From assembly GCA_013407085.1 (NCBI GenBank), contig JACCGJ010001398.1:1-64000 (forward strand): a stretch of DNA of 64,000 bases, in the 5' to 3' direction. A program made the translations under genes and the position numbers. This document shows positions 22,526 to 34,899 of the stretch, piece by piece. The stretch comes from Atriophallophorus winterbourni (lineage: Eukaryota; Platyhelminthes; Trematoda; Plagiorchiida; Microphallidae). The notes under the pieces were generated by a model, which saw nothing but the letters and a program-made list of their open reading frames with translations, searched no databases and was not told the origin of the DNA. Each line of letters opens with the position of its first letter. Position 1 is the first letter of the stretch.

Positions 22526-23098
22526 TTGTATGCAAATGTATGCAGCATAAGGAATAACTGGACTGAACTTTCTCTCTGCGTGGCTCACTCACACCCAAGG
22601 GTTATTGCGCTTTCTGAGACCTGGCTGTCTGCGATTGATGAGGTGCCGGTAAACATCAGCGAACAGTTTCTCGTCATAAAATGCGATAGACCGGGTGATA
22701 GGAGTGGCGGTGGAGTTGCACTGCTCTTGGTGTATGGTTTGCACAGCATCTGTGCAGGGATATCTCTAGCCATTGAAAACGTCCAAGTTGTTACGAGTAT
22801 CCTGATTTGCTACAAGTCATCGCTCGCATTTGCTTGTGTCCACGCCACACCCATTGTATTCCAACAGGAGTTCACACAGCTTATTAAGACACTCGACGGT
22901 TTGCTTCACTCAGCTCCCAGCGTACTTATCTTGGGTGATTTCAACCTACCAGACATAGATTTGCTTGTCCCCACTGGTGTAGTCACGCAGCAGTCTGACA
23001 CCTTTCTCGAATGGCTCCATAATCATGCGTTGCACCAGCATATGAATGATCCTACAAGGTTTCGTCATAGATGCACTTGGTATTGTCGTTCCAGCTAG
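22526..23098 (+). pseudogene. CR1-like endonuclease (copy A)
   Basis: Apurinic-type endonuclease that nicks the target for LINE insertion. Motifs in order: Y-A-N-V-C-S-I-R-N-N-W, I-A-L-S-E-T-W-L, S-G-G-G-V-A-L-L, L-I-L-G-D-F-N-L-P-D. The frame ends at 23098 with T-R-F-R-H-R-C-T-W, so the final S-D-H block is missing or shifted. Length is about 190 residues, shorter than the domain's usual 220-240. Confidence 0.8.
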
Positions 23099-23262
23099 AA
23101 GCCATTAGGTTTTTAAAATACCTACCGCCGCTCGGCAAATCGATCACGTAATGTGAAGCTTCGAAACAATATTGCGTTCTCACAAACCTTTCTCTCGTCC
23201 TAGAAGAAATTTTAGGCTTGTAGACTGCGGTTTACTCTTGCAGACTTCAAGCTTCCCAGGAA

Positions 23263-23559
23263 AGCGAAGGAAGAAGAGAAGAAGAAGAAGAAGAATAGAA
23301 GAAGAAGAAGAAGAAGAAGAAGAATAAGGAAGGAAGAAGAAGAATAAGAAGAAGAAGAAGAATAAAAGAAGAAGAAGAAAATAAGAAGTAAGAAAGAAGA
23401 TGCGAAAAGAAGAAAAATAATTAATAAGAATAAAATAAGAATAAGAAGAATATAAGAAGAATAATAAGAAGAATAAGAAGAAGTAATAATAAGAATAATA
23501 TAAGAAGAAGAAGTAATAATAAGAATAATAAGAATAAATATAATAATAATAATAATATA

Positions 23560-23599
<40 letters not shown>

Positions 23600-23600
23600 T
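23263..23600. repeat. compound microsatellite (GAA)n/(AAT)n
   Basis: AGA/GAA-rich with increasing T interruptions, ending in (AAT)n at about 23536-23600. It separates endonuclease from RT in LINE copy A. Composition and order match the array at 20516-20836. Confidence 0.95.
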
Positions 23601-23953
23601 TCTACCGATTCCAATGTATGTGAAAACTGGGATAGAATTTGTTAGTATCTAAACGAGTTACAAGACACGCACGCTCCGCTGCAGTGTGTGAGAAGGCATT
23701 AAAGGCCACCCTGGTGGTCTCCTCGAGTCCGTTGGTCAACCCGTAAACTGGATCGCCAATGGCGGCAATATAAGCTATCCCTCACTTCTGGTTCTTGGGC
23801 CGCTACAAAACCGCTCGGAATGCCTGTGGTAAATTACAATGTGTGCTTAAACAGGATTTTTCGTTATCTTTAGCTAGGGATGCTAAATCCAACCCTTAAA
23901 GGTTTTATAGCTACGCACAGTCAAAAGGAAAATCTGGGGAAAGCATAGGAGAT

Positions 23954-25403
23954 TTGATACTGGAGGACGGTAAAGTAGCTGATACCGACCTTTTTGAGGC
24001 GGCTGCTTTCTTAGGGTTTTTCAGTAGCGTTCAACTACAGGATTATTCTTTAAACGCACCGTCAGGTCTGCTTGATCTAACACCTGGTGTCTATGTATTA
24101 GATAAGTTGTCCTTGAATGAGGCTGAGGTGTATGACGCACTTATCCATGTTCGTGTCAAAAAATCTGAATGACCGGATGGAATCTACTCAATTATGCTTA
24201 GAAATTTTGCCTCAGTGCGTACCGAATCGTTTTGTCAGCTCTTTAATTCATGTCGGCAACTGGAAGTGTTTCCCAGTAAGTAGAGGGTAGCTATAGTCGT
24301 GCCAATACACAAGGGTGGTTGTAGGTCAAATTTTGGGAACTATAGACCTGCCAGCCTGACTAACACCGTCTCAAAAGTACTAGAAAAACTATTGCGTGAC
24401 AAACACTGTCAGCATCTTAGTCCGCATTCTCTGTTGAGTGTAACTCAATATGGTTTACTTAAAGGTAGATCCTGCCTGACTAACCTTCTCACTTTTCTCG
24501 ATACTGCAACTAAAATGTTGGACGAAGGAAAGCCAGTCGAAGCCCTCTACTTAGATTTTAGCAAGGCTTTTGATTCCGTGATTCACCGCCTTCTAGAGAT
24601 CAAGCTAGCAGCAAAAGGTATACAGGGAAGTATACATGCTTGGATAAAAGAATTCCTTACAGGAAGGACATTCAGAGTTCGGGTTGGATCCACGTTGTCT
24701 AGCCAAACCGACATGATCAGTAGGGTCCCTCAAGGTTCGGTGCTCGGTCATCTTCTATTCTTAATTTTTATTGATGACTTGTCGTCTGCGTTGAATTGTC
24801 CATGCTTCATTTTCGCGGATAATGTGAAGTTCATCGGATTGAGGAATAATGATGTACGACTTTGAGCGGGTCATAAACTGGTCATAGCAGTGGGATCTCC
24901 CGTTGAACCTAAATGAGAGCCAACTCTTGTCAGCACTGGTTGAAAAAATTTCGGTCCAGGTGGCGGGGAATTCCATCAGTGTTAACGCCACACAGTGTGT
25001 TAAGGTTTTGGGAGTGCCTGTTGGGGCTGACTTAAAATGGGAGGACCAATGTGCCGCTGTGGCTCAGCGTGCACGCAAGGTACATTTTCGGCTGAAATCA
25101 GTGCTACCGAGCAGAAGACCCGATGTTTTCCTGCCACTGTACAAGGCATTAGTTTGTCCGCATCTCGAATACTGTGTTCAGACGTGGTGTCCTCACTACG
25201 CAAAGGACATCCTTCGACTTGGAAGCGTACAGCGCCTCGCAACTCGCATGATTGAGGGTCAGCGAGGGAAACCGTACGCTGCGCGCCTAATTTCTCTCAA
25301 TCTTTTCTTCATTAGGCGTCGTCGTCGAAGAGGTGACCTAATGGAAACCTTTAAGTTTTTGAAGGGTTTGAGTGACGTGCCAATGAACGACTTCTTTACT
25401 TAA
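23954..25403 (+). pseudogene. CR1-like reverse transcriptase (copy A), FADN active-site box
   Basis: The frames carry N-E-A-E-V-Y-D-A-L-I, P-I-H-K-G-G, N-Y-R-P-A-S-L-T, L-D-F-S-K-A-F-D-S-V, R-V-P-Q-G-S-V-L-G, and F-I-F-A-D-N-V-K-F at about 24808-24834, then thumb sequence to 25403. The second aspartate of the expected F-A-D-D box is asparagine. A TGA near 24172 and a frameshift near 24865 break the protein. The other copy has the same asparagine. Confidence 0.85.
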
Positions 25404-25670
25404 ATCCCCCAGGTGAGCAACAGGGGCCATTCACTTGAAAATGCTAAGAAATGATGTCGGGTAGACTCCATGAAACACTTTTTTAGCCTTAGGGTTGTAA
25501 CTTTTGGAACATTCTTCCAGAACAACTTATATCCTGCAGTACCATCTCGAGTTTTAGACAGGGTTTGGACCGCAACTAAGGTAAGTTTTTTCCTGATTAC
25601 TCTCCTTAATTGGTATACAAGCTTAGGTAGTTTAACTTATATCGTTATCCCGTAAATAAAGTAAGGGCTA

Positions 25671-26060
25671 GAGTTCTCTGTGTTTTTTATTCCATTTTAC
25701 ACGATGCTAATCCAGCTGACCTCTCACCGTGATGGTGAGGAGAAAATGCTGTTTCTTTTTCCAGCATCAGCTATATTGCGGTGCTTCCTAAATACAATCC
25801 GGATAATCTCTTGTCGTCGTAATCGTCGGAGATTTCAAATAGACTAAAAAAAAAACGTTTTGCAGTGGTGGATGCTTCCCTGCAACTTTCCACCGAAGGA
25901 AATTCTGGACGCTCGATTTTCTCGTTAGCCACATACTATCCTGTGCAAAGTGAGCTGAACTAAAGTGAACATTGAACTGATTAAGTCGTTATTGACTCCC
26001 ACCTACTATATCGGAAGAAATAACCGGGTGGGTACAACATTATCCCAGTTATTCCTCATG
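25671..26060. other. no gene recognised
   Basis: No coding motif is supported. Probably untranslated or eroded LINE sequence between two copies. Confidence 0.4.
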
Positions 26061-27205
26061 CATGTTATAGACACATCTCATGCTCTCCAGCTGACGTTTT
26101 AATCGGAAGACTTTGCCACGGTTGCGTACCGTCAGCATGGAAAGCTGGTGTGATAAGACTAATTTACAAGGGTGGCTATCGTTTCGACTTAACAAATTAC
26201 AGACCAATCACGCTGCTCCCTTGTATCTGGAAAATTATATAAGAGCATCATATCTAATGAGCTTTTATCAGCAGCTCAATATGGGTTTCGCCGAAACAGA
26301 TCTTATCTGTCAAAGTTACTCATCAATCTAGACGATTGGACAACGTCCTGTTTCCTAGAAAAATAAGTTCATGTCCGCTATATTGATTTATCCAATCCAT
26401 TTGCTATGGTCAACGAAAGCCTGCTTCTGTCAAAACTAGTGCAACATGGAATAACAGGAAAGTTATAATCGTTGATAACGAATGGATCGGCATTTGCGAG
26501 TCCGCATTGACGACGTTCTATAGAAAAACATCAACATCACCAGCGACTTTCCTCATGGTTAACTGATCGGGCCTATCCTTTTCTTGTTATACATAAAACA
26601 TATTTCGCATTTAGTACGACGCAATATGATTCTTTTTGATGAAATCAGATGCATTTCAACATACTTAAACGTGAAATTTTAAAAGTTCGCCGGCACTACT
26701 AGCATACATATAACCTAGGCCATGTAAACTTGACTTGGACCAGCTCTAAGAATGTTTTTGGTATCTGGATTACTTGAAACATGAGACTAAATAGTATTTG
26801 CCAGAGTGTCCTCAACATGGCAAGAGGTATCTTCGGAACGCTAATAAGAATGTTCGGGTGGTCCTTTCCCTAAAGTCTCCCACGCATCAAAAATACTAAC
26901 ATCCATCCAACGATCATAGTTTTGGAAGTGTGGCTGCATTAAGAAATTAGATTGGTGGATAAAATTTACAACCGAGTGACGGAGCTAGTTGATGGTATGC
27001 AGCACATCCCATACCAAGAGCGAATGGCCATGCTCCGTTTGACCGATTTGACAGAAAGGATAATAAGGTGCGACAATATCCTAACATATAAAATACTGCG
27101 GATTGAAAATCACCCTCTCTGCGATTTGATAAATATCAGTTCCCATAATGATGCACGGAGTCATTCGAATTGTCTCTTTGTACAGCTATCGAGACTCGAT
27201 TGAAG
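26060..27205 (+). pseudogene. heavily decayed CR1-like reverse transcriptase
   Basis: Translations in several frames give G-C-V-P-S-A-W-K-A-G-V-I, N-Y-R-P-I-T-L-L-P, Q-Y-G-F-R-R-N-R, I-D-L-S-N-P-F-A-M-V, G-P-I-L-F-L-L-Y-I and a last open piece 26952-27203. These are RT blocks in the right order. The active-site box is not recoverable. This is among the oldest copies in the window. Confidence 0.65.
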
Positions 27206-27860
27206 ACGTCATTCTTTTCTTCGTGCCTTTTTGCTCTTTATTAAATTCACTATCAGAGGACATTCCGATCGCTACCAAGATCAGTGATTTTAAATTTTGA
27301 ATTTAAAACTCCATGCTTATATAAAAGTGAACTCCACTAACGGGCCTGTATATTGACACCATATGAACCCACAAAAACCAAACACTCCAACCAAATTTTG
27401 ATTGAATCCTCAATATTTTTAAAGCTGTCATACAAATGTACATGGTATATAGTTTCGCCGAAACTTACAGTTTACCAATAATACCCGCGGAATCAAGTTC
27501 GATTTCCAAAACGACGAATCTCAGACAATTGAGTAGATTTATTCACAACCGAGTCAACGGACGTGCAAAATGTTTAACAAGTGAAGTTTATCGGTGAACC
27601 TTGGAAACTAAATCCCATTTAGTCTGAACATTTAATTCATCAGACTCATCAATTACAACGAACTTCCATCGGCCTCGCTATGCCCTCACTTTTGAGGGAG
27701 TTTTTGCGTATGCTTTATCTAACTCAGCAACCCACTTATTCATGGACATGTTCATTTGTTGTTGTCCTATAGATACAAACCATGTTCATGGCCACTATTC
27801 ACTACATTAGACTTGGAATTTTCTGATCAAGATTTCATTTTTGCCTTTACCGTTTTGCGG
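27206..27860. other. repeat-derived sequence without gene
   Basis: About 27690-27800 matches 58150-58235 (shared ATACAAACCAT and flanks), so it includes an interspersed repeat. No coding sequence is supported. Confidence 0.4.
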
Positions 27861-27863
27861 AAG

Positions 27864-28202
27864 TCACAAGCTAAGCTCTGGCCTGCTACCGACTGAGAAG
27901 GTGGATCTCAAAGGTGAGATTTTATCCCCCAAATTCGTTTCAGCATACCTGGCTGCTCTTTCACAGTAGCTATCAAGTTTCACTTTGAAATAGGCCGATG
28001 AAGTATGCAGTACATTTACTAATATGCGCAATTCACAATTTCTGGTTATAAAACACCCGAAGCTATAACCGACTATATCATCCATATCAATCATTAGACT
28101 GAAAATATCTCGTAATCTACTATCTTCTCCGACTGTATAATCATGTTTTCGAATATGGTAGAAAAAGAAATTTGCAATACACACACACCTAACGTTGACC
28201 AA
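27864..28202 (-). pseudogene. possible CR1-like endonuclease fragment, minus strand
   Basis: The 112-codon frame contains F-Y-H-I-R-K-H, a D-S-R-L-R-D-I-F segment and D-D-I-V-G-Y-S-F-G, spaced like the end of CR1-like endonucleases. The catalytic S-D-H is not retained. Similarity is weak and the call is tentative. Confidence 0.35.
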
Positions 28203-28499
28203 GTTCCAGCCTCTGTGAGGTATTTAGCATCAATATTCGCAGGGTAAAAGCGACCATAACTTCCGAATCGCGCAGTGAGCCGAGACGAAGAACTTTAAAA
28301 GACAAAGCCGTCGCTAGAATGAAGTGGTCGAAAACACCACTTGAGCCTACCAAACTGGTGTGCCCGAAGAAGAACACACGTTGAGTTTGTTCCTGATCAT
28401 TCGATGATTTTACATTCCATCAACATTCTCATGCCATGCCGCACATAAGTAAGCCTTATAGTGATCATAGCCAGGTGACTATTAGCTCTAACTTATTCA

Positions 28500-29375
28500 C
28501 TAATTCCCAGTTCTGCACATGATTAGCAAGATAAGATCGGATAAGATCGTCGAGATTAGGAAACTGGCCGTAAGCAGGGTCATGAACGCAGATTCAGCTG
28601 ACAACCACCACAGTCATGCCATTCGCAGTTTGGAAAATCGGATCAACAAGCCTATGGGGGATAAGAGTCCAATGAGGAGTCGCAATGCAAATAAACTTGG
28701 TTTCTGCTGGAACCACGCGCGATTTGAAAATAGAGCACAAAAGTGTTTTAAGCTTGGCTCCTTTCAGAAATAGGAAAGTTGAATGCCAGTTCGTGATGAC
28801 GGCCGCAAAGACTGGCATTTTTCACAAAGGTCGTGTCTTTCATGTACGAGATGTTAATACAAACATGGAGCTAAGATGAGTGTGATACCACCACGGTCAA
28901 AAGGAAGAAACAAATTATTTATTATCGTGTTGAGTGCAGTTAATGGTACAACTATATGTACATAAGTTAAAAGAATCATCACCATCAATTTAGGCCATCG
29001 GAGACCTAGCAATTGGGTTTTCACTGTATCCGAAGTTTCTAATCACATAATTGTCCTAAATATATTCCAAGACCACGGTGTAATGGTAGACCATGTGCGG
29101 CACAAACTGAGAGATAGCGTAAAGTACCTGAACATAAACGGCTCACAAACTATATGTACTTCTCCCACCATCAAGAGCGATATACAACATTTCAGCCCAC
29201 CGTACAAAAAGCTAATAGAGTCTTTCATGGATATCACATTACCTAAATACCAGATGTCAGATGTAGAGCATGACGTCAACTACATGAAACCAATGTTTCA
29301 GTAGATCGCGGAGCTGAACCATGAGCAGAGCCAAAAGTGAATTCGAGCATATTTTGCAAAAGTGTATTGTCTTAC
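28500..29375 (+). mobile_element. CsRn1-like gypsy fragment, copy 2
   Basis: Matches 1131-1990 of copy 1 at the DNA level. The gag frame 28519-28773 ends in a better-preserved knuckle, C-W-N-H-A-R-F-E-N-R-A-Q-K-C. The frame 29083-29304 is the pre-RT linker (S-D-I-Q-H-F-S-P-P-Y-K-K-L-I-E). About 18 bases that encode the protease active site in copy 1 are absent near 28866. The copy stops at about 29375, where a LINE begins. Confidence 0.85.
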
Positions 29376-29711
29376 TGACGTACTGTGCAGTCGCATTTTT
29401 TTGTTGCTCTGACACTTCTGCTTATATCTTCGCCGAATCTGCTTGGAGTTTTCTCATTCCAAGAATTCTGTGCTACTTTCGATCATAGCTATCGGAATTT
29501 TATCTGTTTGGCTCTTGTCAACGGATTAGCAGCAAAGTTATCATATCGGCGTAAATTTCACAGTTTGCTCACGCGCGCAAACTTTTTTCAATCGCTTACT
29601 ATTCTACGGTTTTTGCTATCATTGCAAAGATCGCGTCGAGCTACGCACTTTGATACTTGTTTCTGTGTTCTAGCTTGTGTAGTTAACGAGTTATATTGGA
29701 TTATTTGATAC

Positions 29712-31284
29712 ATGACAAAATCACGTGTTCTAAAACAGCCACCTCGGCCCGTCGAACAAAAACCCGTCACACAGCCGAACAACCCAATTCAGGCTACTAA
29801 CACGTTTGAACGCATCACGAGAACCAACATACGGATTAAAAAATCGATCGATCAAACTGTGACAGCGACATCGGACCAACTTGACCTCATTGCCAAGTGC
29901 CTGGTCACGGCCGGCCCAGCTGATAGGACGAATCTCGACACGCAGAATTGTCCCGAAGTCACGTGCAAAGCATGCAAACAACTCGTGAGTCCCATGGCGC
30001 GTAAAGTAATAACGTGTTTTCTGTGTATGGGTAAAATCCATGATAAATGCGACCATAATTTAGCCCCTGACTCGATAGCATTATTAAATAATGAAATGGT
30101 TCCAGGTGCATGCTATGTCTGTGTTCGTTTCATAGCTACATCTTTGCACAAAGCCGATACTTTTGAAGCAAAATTAGAAAATAGAATGGCCGGTTTGGGG
30201 TTGGGCCTTCGACGTGTGGAAGAAATGTTGTTAAATCATGTGAGTACGCAAGTGATCACTGATGTAAACCATCATATCAATACATCGATTTCGGAACCAC
30301 CATTGAAGGAATCTAAGACTTAGTCTATTCGTGTGCCAAAAAAGCAAAAAAGCAGGGTTATTTTCGTTTCGGAATCAGCTAAAACAACCACAGAATTAGA
30401 TAATTCTTACAAAGATATGCTGTTACGGTCGACCTCAGCTGTACACTCCAAAACTGCTGTAACCGACTCACAAAGTCAAGCCACAAATGTTTTTAATTCT
30501 AAAACGCCTGACTTTTGGATACAAAAAAGAACACCCCATACACGCTGAACGTGATATGTACGAATGTCAGCGAGTCCCAAGAAAGCCTGTTTGATAGCAA
30601 ACAGAAAAACGATGTCGAGAAATGGTCTGAGCTTTGTCACCTAATGAAAATTGAATATGTAAACGCAGAAAAAGTGACTTGTCTAACCCGCCTTTCAACT
30701 TCACCTCATATTGGTCAACCTCGCTTGCTCAAGGTAACACTAAAATGCGAGGCTGATATCGAGAACGTATTGCTGAATGCATACCTACTCAAGTCAGATT
30801 CCGACTCAAACTGCCGCATATATCCCGATGTACCATGGTGGGAAAGGAAGGGCAGCTTGAACCACAGGAAACAAACGGTATCGCGAAGTATAGTTCTGCT
30901 TGGTGTACCAGAAAATACTTCTAGAGCATCGAATCAGGAAACCGTATAGCACGACGTCAAACAATGGCGCTACATTGCGTGTTCTCTCGATGTTTCTAAT
31001 GCCGTTGTTGTGGACACTTTTTGAGTTTCTTTTTCGCAAAATATAAGGGGGATGGACCGAAACTTCTGAAGATTACGTTCTTAACCAGCGCTATGGCTGA
31101 AATAGTAAGGTCGGAATGGACAAAAGGGAAACGAACACTACCCAAGAATGTTAGACTTAGCCCACACAAACCAAGTCAAACAGTCTCCCGTTTGGAGATA
31201 GCGGATAGCAGCGTTTCCATCCAAATGGAGGAAATCAATGCATCAAAAAACGTCGTAGGTCCGGTTCGAATCGAGTCGGACTGA
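29712..31284 (+). pseudogene. ORF1 of the CR1-like LINE, PHD-like zinc finger
   Basis: The first open part (29712-30323, 203 codons) has C-K-A-C, C-F-L-C, H-D-K-C and C-Y-V-C in the spacing of a PHD-type finger, followed by a likely helical segment (A-K-L-E-N-R-M-A-G). In-frame breaks split the rest into 30333-30548, 30515-30949 and 31021-31284. CR1-family ORF1 proteins with PHD-like fingers are known and are thought to bind nucleic acid or chromatin. The downstream parts have no motif I recognise. Confidence 0.65.
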
Positions 31285-31514
31285 ACAATTCACACCGAAA
31301 ACTAATTGTCGATTCAAGCCGTCGGCGAGCAATAAGACGCACACATGTTTTACCATCCAAAGAAGCCGGACCAATAACTTCGGTTTATACCCCGTCATTA
31401 CTCGGTGATGTAATTTACCCACCATCTCTGACGCGTACTCAAATTACCTGCTCAAATGAACCGTCTTTGCTGTCAACATTGACTGTCAAATGTTTATATA
31501 CGAATGCTTAATGC

Positions 31515-32276
31515 TTGACAAACAAACTACACGAATTGACTGAACTAACTACCACACACTCGCCAGACGTGATTGCTGTAACGGAGACATGGTTTCATCC
31601 AAATTTAACAGACAATGAGGTTGTCATTAAAGGAATGTCTCTACTTCGTCGCGATCGCCTGACTCGAGGAGGTGGTGTTGCGCTTTACCACATTCGGAGA
31701 CTGCTCTGCCAAGAGATCACTGATGACGATTCACAACTGCAAGACACATTATGGTGTTCGCTGAATGTAACAACAGGGAAAAAATGCATAGTGGGTGTGA
31801 TTTACCGTTCGCCCTCAGCCGACGAAGCCTACAATTCAGCATTTTTTGCAAATATACGCTTAGCGGCTAACAGATACCGCGGCAGACTTCTACTGATCGG
31901 AGACTTTAATCTGCCGAACTTTAAGGGAAATTCAGTTCATCCAGAAAATTCCTTAAATGCTTTATTTCAACAGTTCCTAGAAGAAATTCCACTCTACAAC
32001 CATATTTTCAACAATACCCGATTTCGTGGTACTGAAAGGCCGTCTATCTTGGACCTAATACTGACAAATGAAGAGCACGTGATTGAAAGTCTCACTTATG
32101 AAGCTCCAATAGGACTCAGTAACCACTTAGTTATTACGTTTGACTATATTTGCCAGGCAATCAGAACAAGTGACATCAACAAGGTGATTAGAAAAATTGA
32201 CTTTCCACAACTTAAATCTACTCTTATCAAAGCCACAGACCCTGGTCTTAAGTCCGACAACGTGCACGATCAGTGA
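31515..32276 (+). pseudogene. endonuclease domain of the CR1-like LINE ORF2
   Basis: Apurinic-type endonuclease, 253 codons open. Motifs: V-I-A-V-T-E-T-W-F, R-G-G-G-V-A-L-Y, V-G-V-I-Y-R-S-P, L-L-L-I-G-D-F-N-L-P, S-I-L-D-L-I-L-T-N, and L-S-N-H-L-V-I (asparagine in place of the usual aspartate next to the last histidine). The domain start lies slightly upstream of the first ATG. A TGA at 32274-32276 ends the frame; reading continues in frame past it to about 32350. Confidence 0.9.
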
Positions 32277-32360
32277 CAGTGGATGATAACCGAACTTAAA
32301 TTTGCCGTTGAAATGCACTCTCATCTTGTTCCAAAGGTGCAAAAAATGGATATACATTTA

Positions 32361-34276
32361 AGCTGAGAAGCCGAACACGAAAATGGTTGACCTTGCGAAA
32401 TGCTGCATGGCGAGCTCATCTACATGATACCACAGTTGAGAGTTGGGAGACATTCTGTTTGCTGAGAAATAAGTTAAGCAAACTTGTTGTTGATGACAAA
32501 CTGAATTATCAAAATCATTTACTCAACAAAATGGAATCCAACCCCAAAATTCTCTAACAGATCATAAATAACCGGTCAAGGGTCAAACCAGGAGTTGCTG
32601 CTCTAAAGACACGTGATGAAACAACAACCACAGCATCGCAATCTGCAGAAGTTCTAGCCCATTTCTTCTCCACTGTCTTCAGCTCACGAAACACCGTTAC
32701 CTGTCCCTTAACTCCCGTCATCTCACCCGAAAATGTTTTACAACAACTAACTATTACCTCGGAGAGTGTCCTCCGCACATTGCTAAATCTCAACACGATA
32801 GAATCTCCCGGAGCTGACGAAATTACCCCGTTGATTCTTAAAAACTGTGCTTATACTTTGTGTATGCCTTTCACATACTTGTTTAACCTCTCTTTAATCC
32901 AAAGTTTCGTTGCCTGTGGTTGGAAGAATGGCATCATTACCCCCATCCCCAAAGGAGGAAACAGTTCCGAAGTATCCAACTATCGACCAGTAACACTACT
33001 ACCGGTGATCTCTAAAGAGATGGAGCGCCTCGTAGCAAACAGCGTCACAAAATATCTGAAAGACAATTGCTTGCTCACAGTCGAACAACACGGCTTCAGA
33101 AAAAGACACTCTTGCCTTTCAAACCTTCTGCTCGCCCTCGATGACTGGACACAAGCTGTAGACAAAAGTTTCACAGTACACGCCTGTTATCTTGATATGT
33201 CAAAAGTATTCGATCGTGTCAACCACAGTCTGTTGCTACAAAAGATGGAGCTATGTGGAATCAAGAGTTCATTACTAGCCTGTTTTGAGGATTATCTCCG
33301 CGACCGTGTAATTCGAGTAAGGGTTGATGGTGCTTTGTCACGACATATTGCAGTAACGAGTGGGGTGCCGCAGGGATCAGTGCTTGGACCACTTCTTTTC
33401 CTGATGTATGTCAACGACTTGCCTAAACTTGTTCACTGTAAAATCTTGTTATTTGCGGATGACATCAAGCTGTGGACACAAGTACGTACAACTGAGGATT
33501 GCAGAGAGCTTCAGCTAGACCTCGATGCCTTACAAGACTGGTCAGTTAGAAATGAACTACCTTTCAATGTCAGAAAATGCAAGGTATTGACTGTTAGAAG
33601 ACATTTCGAGTACTCCTACACCCTTGGTTCCCATATTCTTGAAAGCACTGACAAGGAGAAGGACTTGGGTGTGTGGGTGAGCAGCACTTCGATACCGTCA
33701 CATAACGTCACAGCTGTCTATGAGAAGACATCAAGAGTACTGCTACTGCTAAAACGCGTGTTCGAGAGTTTCACGAAGCAAACCGTTCATCGAATAATTA
33801 ATACGTACTTGAGGCCAACAATGGAGTATGCCGTTCAGGCTTGGTCACCCTGGCTACAGAAGGACATCAGCCTCTTGCAAAGAATATATCATCGGACCAC
33901 CAAGCTCGTACTCGGTTTAAAGCACAAACAATACGAAGATCATATTGCAAGTCTCAATCTATTCGACTTTCGCTACCGCCGTCTTAGAGGTGATTTGATA
34001 CTTATGTTCAATATACTGCATACCCCCAACCATCCCCTAAATCAACTATTCACGCGACTACCACCCAGAACCAGCCGGAGTCACGACTATACAGTACATA
34101 TTCTCGACTCTAGACTAAACTGTCGAAGGTACTTTTATTCTGTACGTATATGCTTTACCTGGAACTACCTACCTTGTAATGTTGCACATTCACCCAACTT
34201 GGATATATTCAAATGGAATTTGGACAATTTCATGTTGACCAATCCAAACTTTGAACCCATATACTTTACACCATAA
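32361..34276 (+). pseudogene. reverse transcriptase domain of the CR1-like LINE ORF2
   Basis: One frame runs from about 32361 to 34276 with a single TAA at 32555. Downstream of it more than 570 codons are open. Motifs in order: P-G-A-D-E-I-T-P-L-I-L, I-I-T-P-I-P-K-G-G, N-Y-R-P-V-T-L-L-P-V, Q-H-G-F-R-K-R-H-S-C-L, Y-L-D-M-S-K-V-F-D-R-V, S-G-V-P-Q-G-S-V-L-G-P, L-L-F-A-D-D-I-K-L-W, and the CR1-type tail. The catalytic F-A-D-D is intact. The expected A of K-A-F-D is V. Confidence 0.92.
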
Positions 34277-34359
34277 AAGCTTTGAACTTTGAAACCAGTT
34301 TCTGTCCAATGGATTTTTACTTGATTCCTGAAAACTAGGTGAAAACTAGGTCATCAAAG

Positions 34360-34620
34360 CAAGACACGAACGAAGGATGAACGATTTCCATAAAAGGAGC
34401 ACCAATCGTATCTTAAACATATCGCGAATAAGCAACTTAACGAATGCTAACGTGCTTTCAAAGCGAGATTACTGAGCACGTGGACCGTAACACGACAGCG
34501 AGGCCTACGGTGATTGGGTCATGTGGAGAGAAATAGAAATTAGTCGTATTCCCAAAGATATAACCAATAGTAGGAAGAAATCAGGGCGTTGTGTAATACT
34601 TTATTTGTAGGATGCTGAAG
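34360..34620 (+). pseudogene. possible RTE-type LINE C-terminal fragment
   Basis: A broken frame gives R-G-L-R-stop-L-G-H-V near 34501-34525, resembling the R-L-R-W-L-G-H-V motif near the end of RTE-type LINE proteins. Nothing else of such an element is recognised. The following frame 34629-34889 has no known motif. Confidence 0.3.
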
Positions 34621-34899
34621 AGTATAATATGCCCCCGGCCACTATTCCTGGATCACACCATAAGCATGTAACTGACATCCTTCCTCCGATTATTAGCTGT
34701 CGCTGTGAGCGCCACCACAGATTTTACTGGCTACTTCTTGACTGGTCGAGTATACAAAGCTACTCAAATGTGCCAGTCTGGAGAAAGATTCATTATCACT
34801 TAATTGCGATCGGTCAAATGCTTGTTGGTACCCCATGCCGTAAGGTGTTGGACTACAATGGTGATAGTTTGAAGCCCACCCGAATCTGAGGATATGCAC

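Larger units (their letters stand above)
22147..25670 (+). mobile_element. CR1-like LINE copy A, split by a microsatellite
   Basis: An ORF1-like region, endonuclease (22526-23098), a compound microsatellite (23263-23600), then RT (23954-25403) and 3' tail to about 25670. The RT half is closely similar to 59449-61440 (copy B). The piece 22228-22306 repeats sequence from the RT domain (24296-24370) upstream of the endonuclease, so the order is not that of an intact element. Confidence 0.8.
29385..34290 (+). mobile_element. nearly complete CR1-like LINE
   Basis: ORF1 with a zinc finger (from 29712), endonuclease (31515-32276) and a long RT frame (32361-34276) follow in canonical order on one strand. 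Only a few disabling changes are visible: ORF1 breaks near 30323, 30546 and 30949, stops at 32274 and 32555, and one frameshift near 32350. The left end lies inside the CsRn1-like copy 2, so it probably inserted there. It ends shortly after 34276. This is the best-preserved mobile element in the window. Confidence 0.88.
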
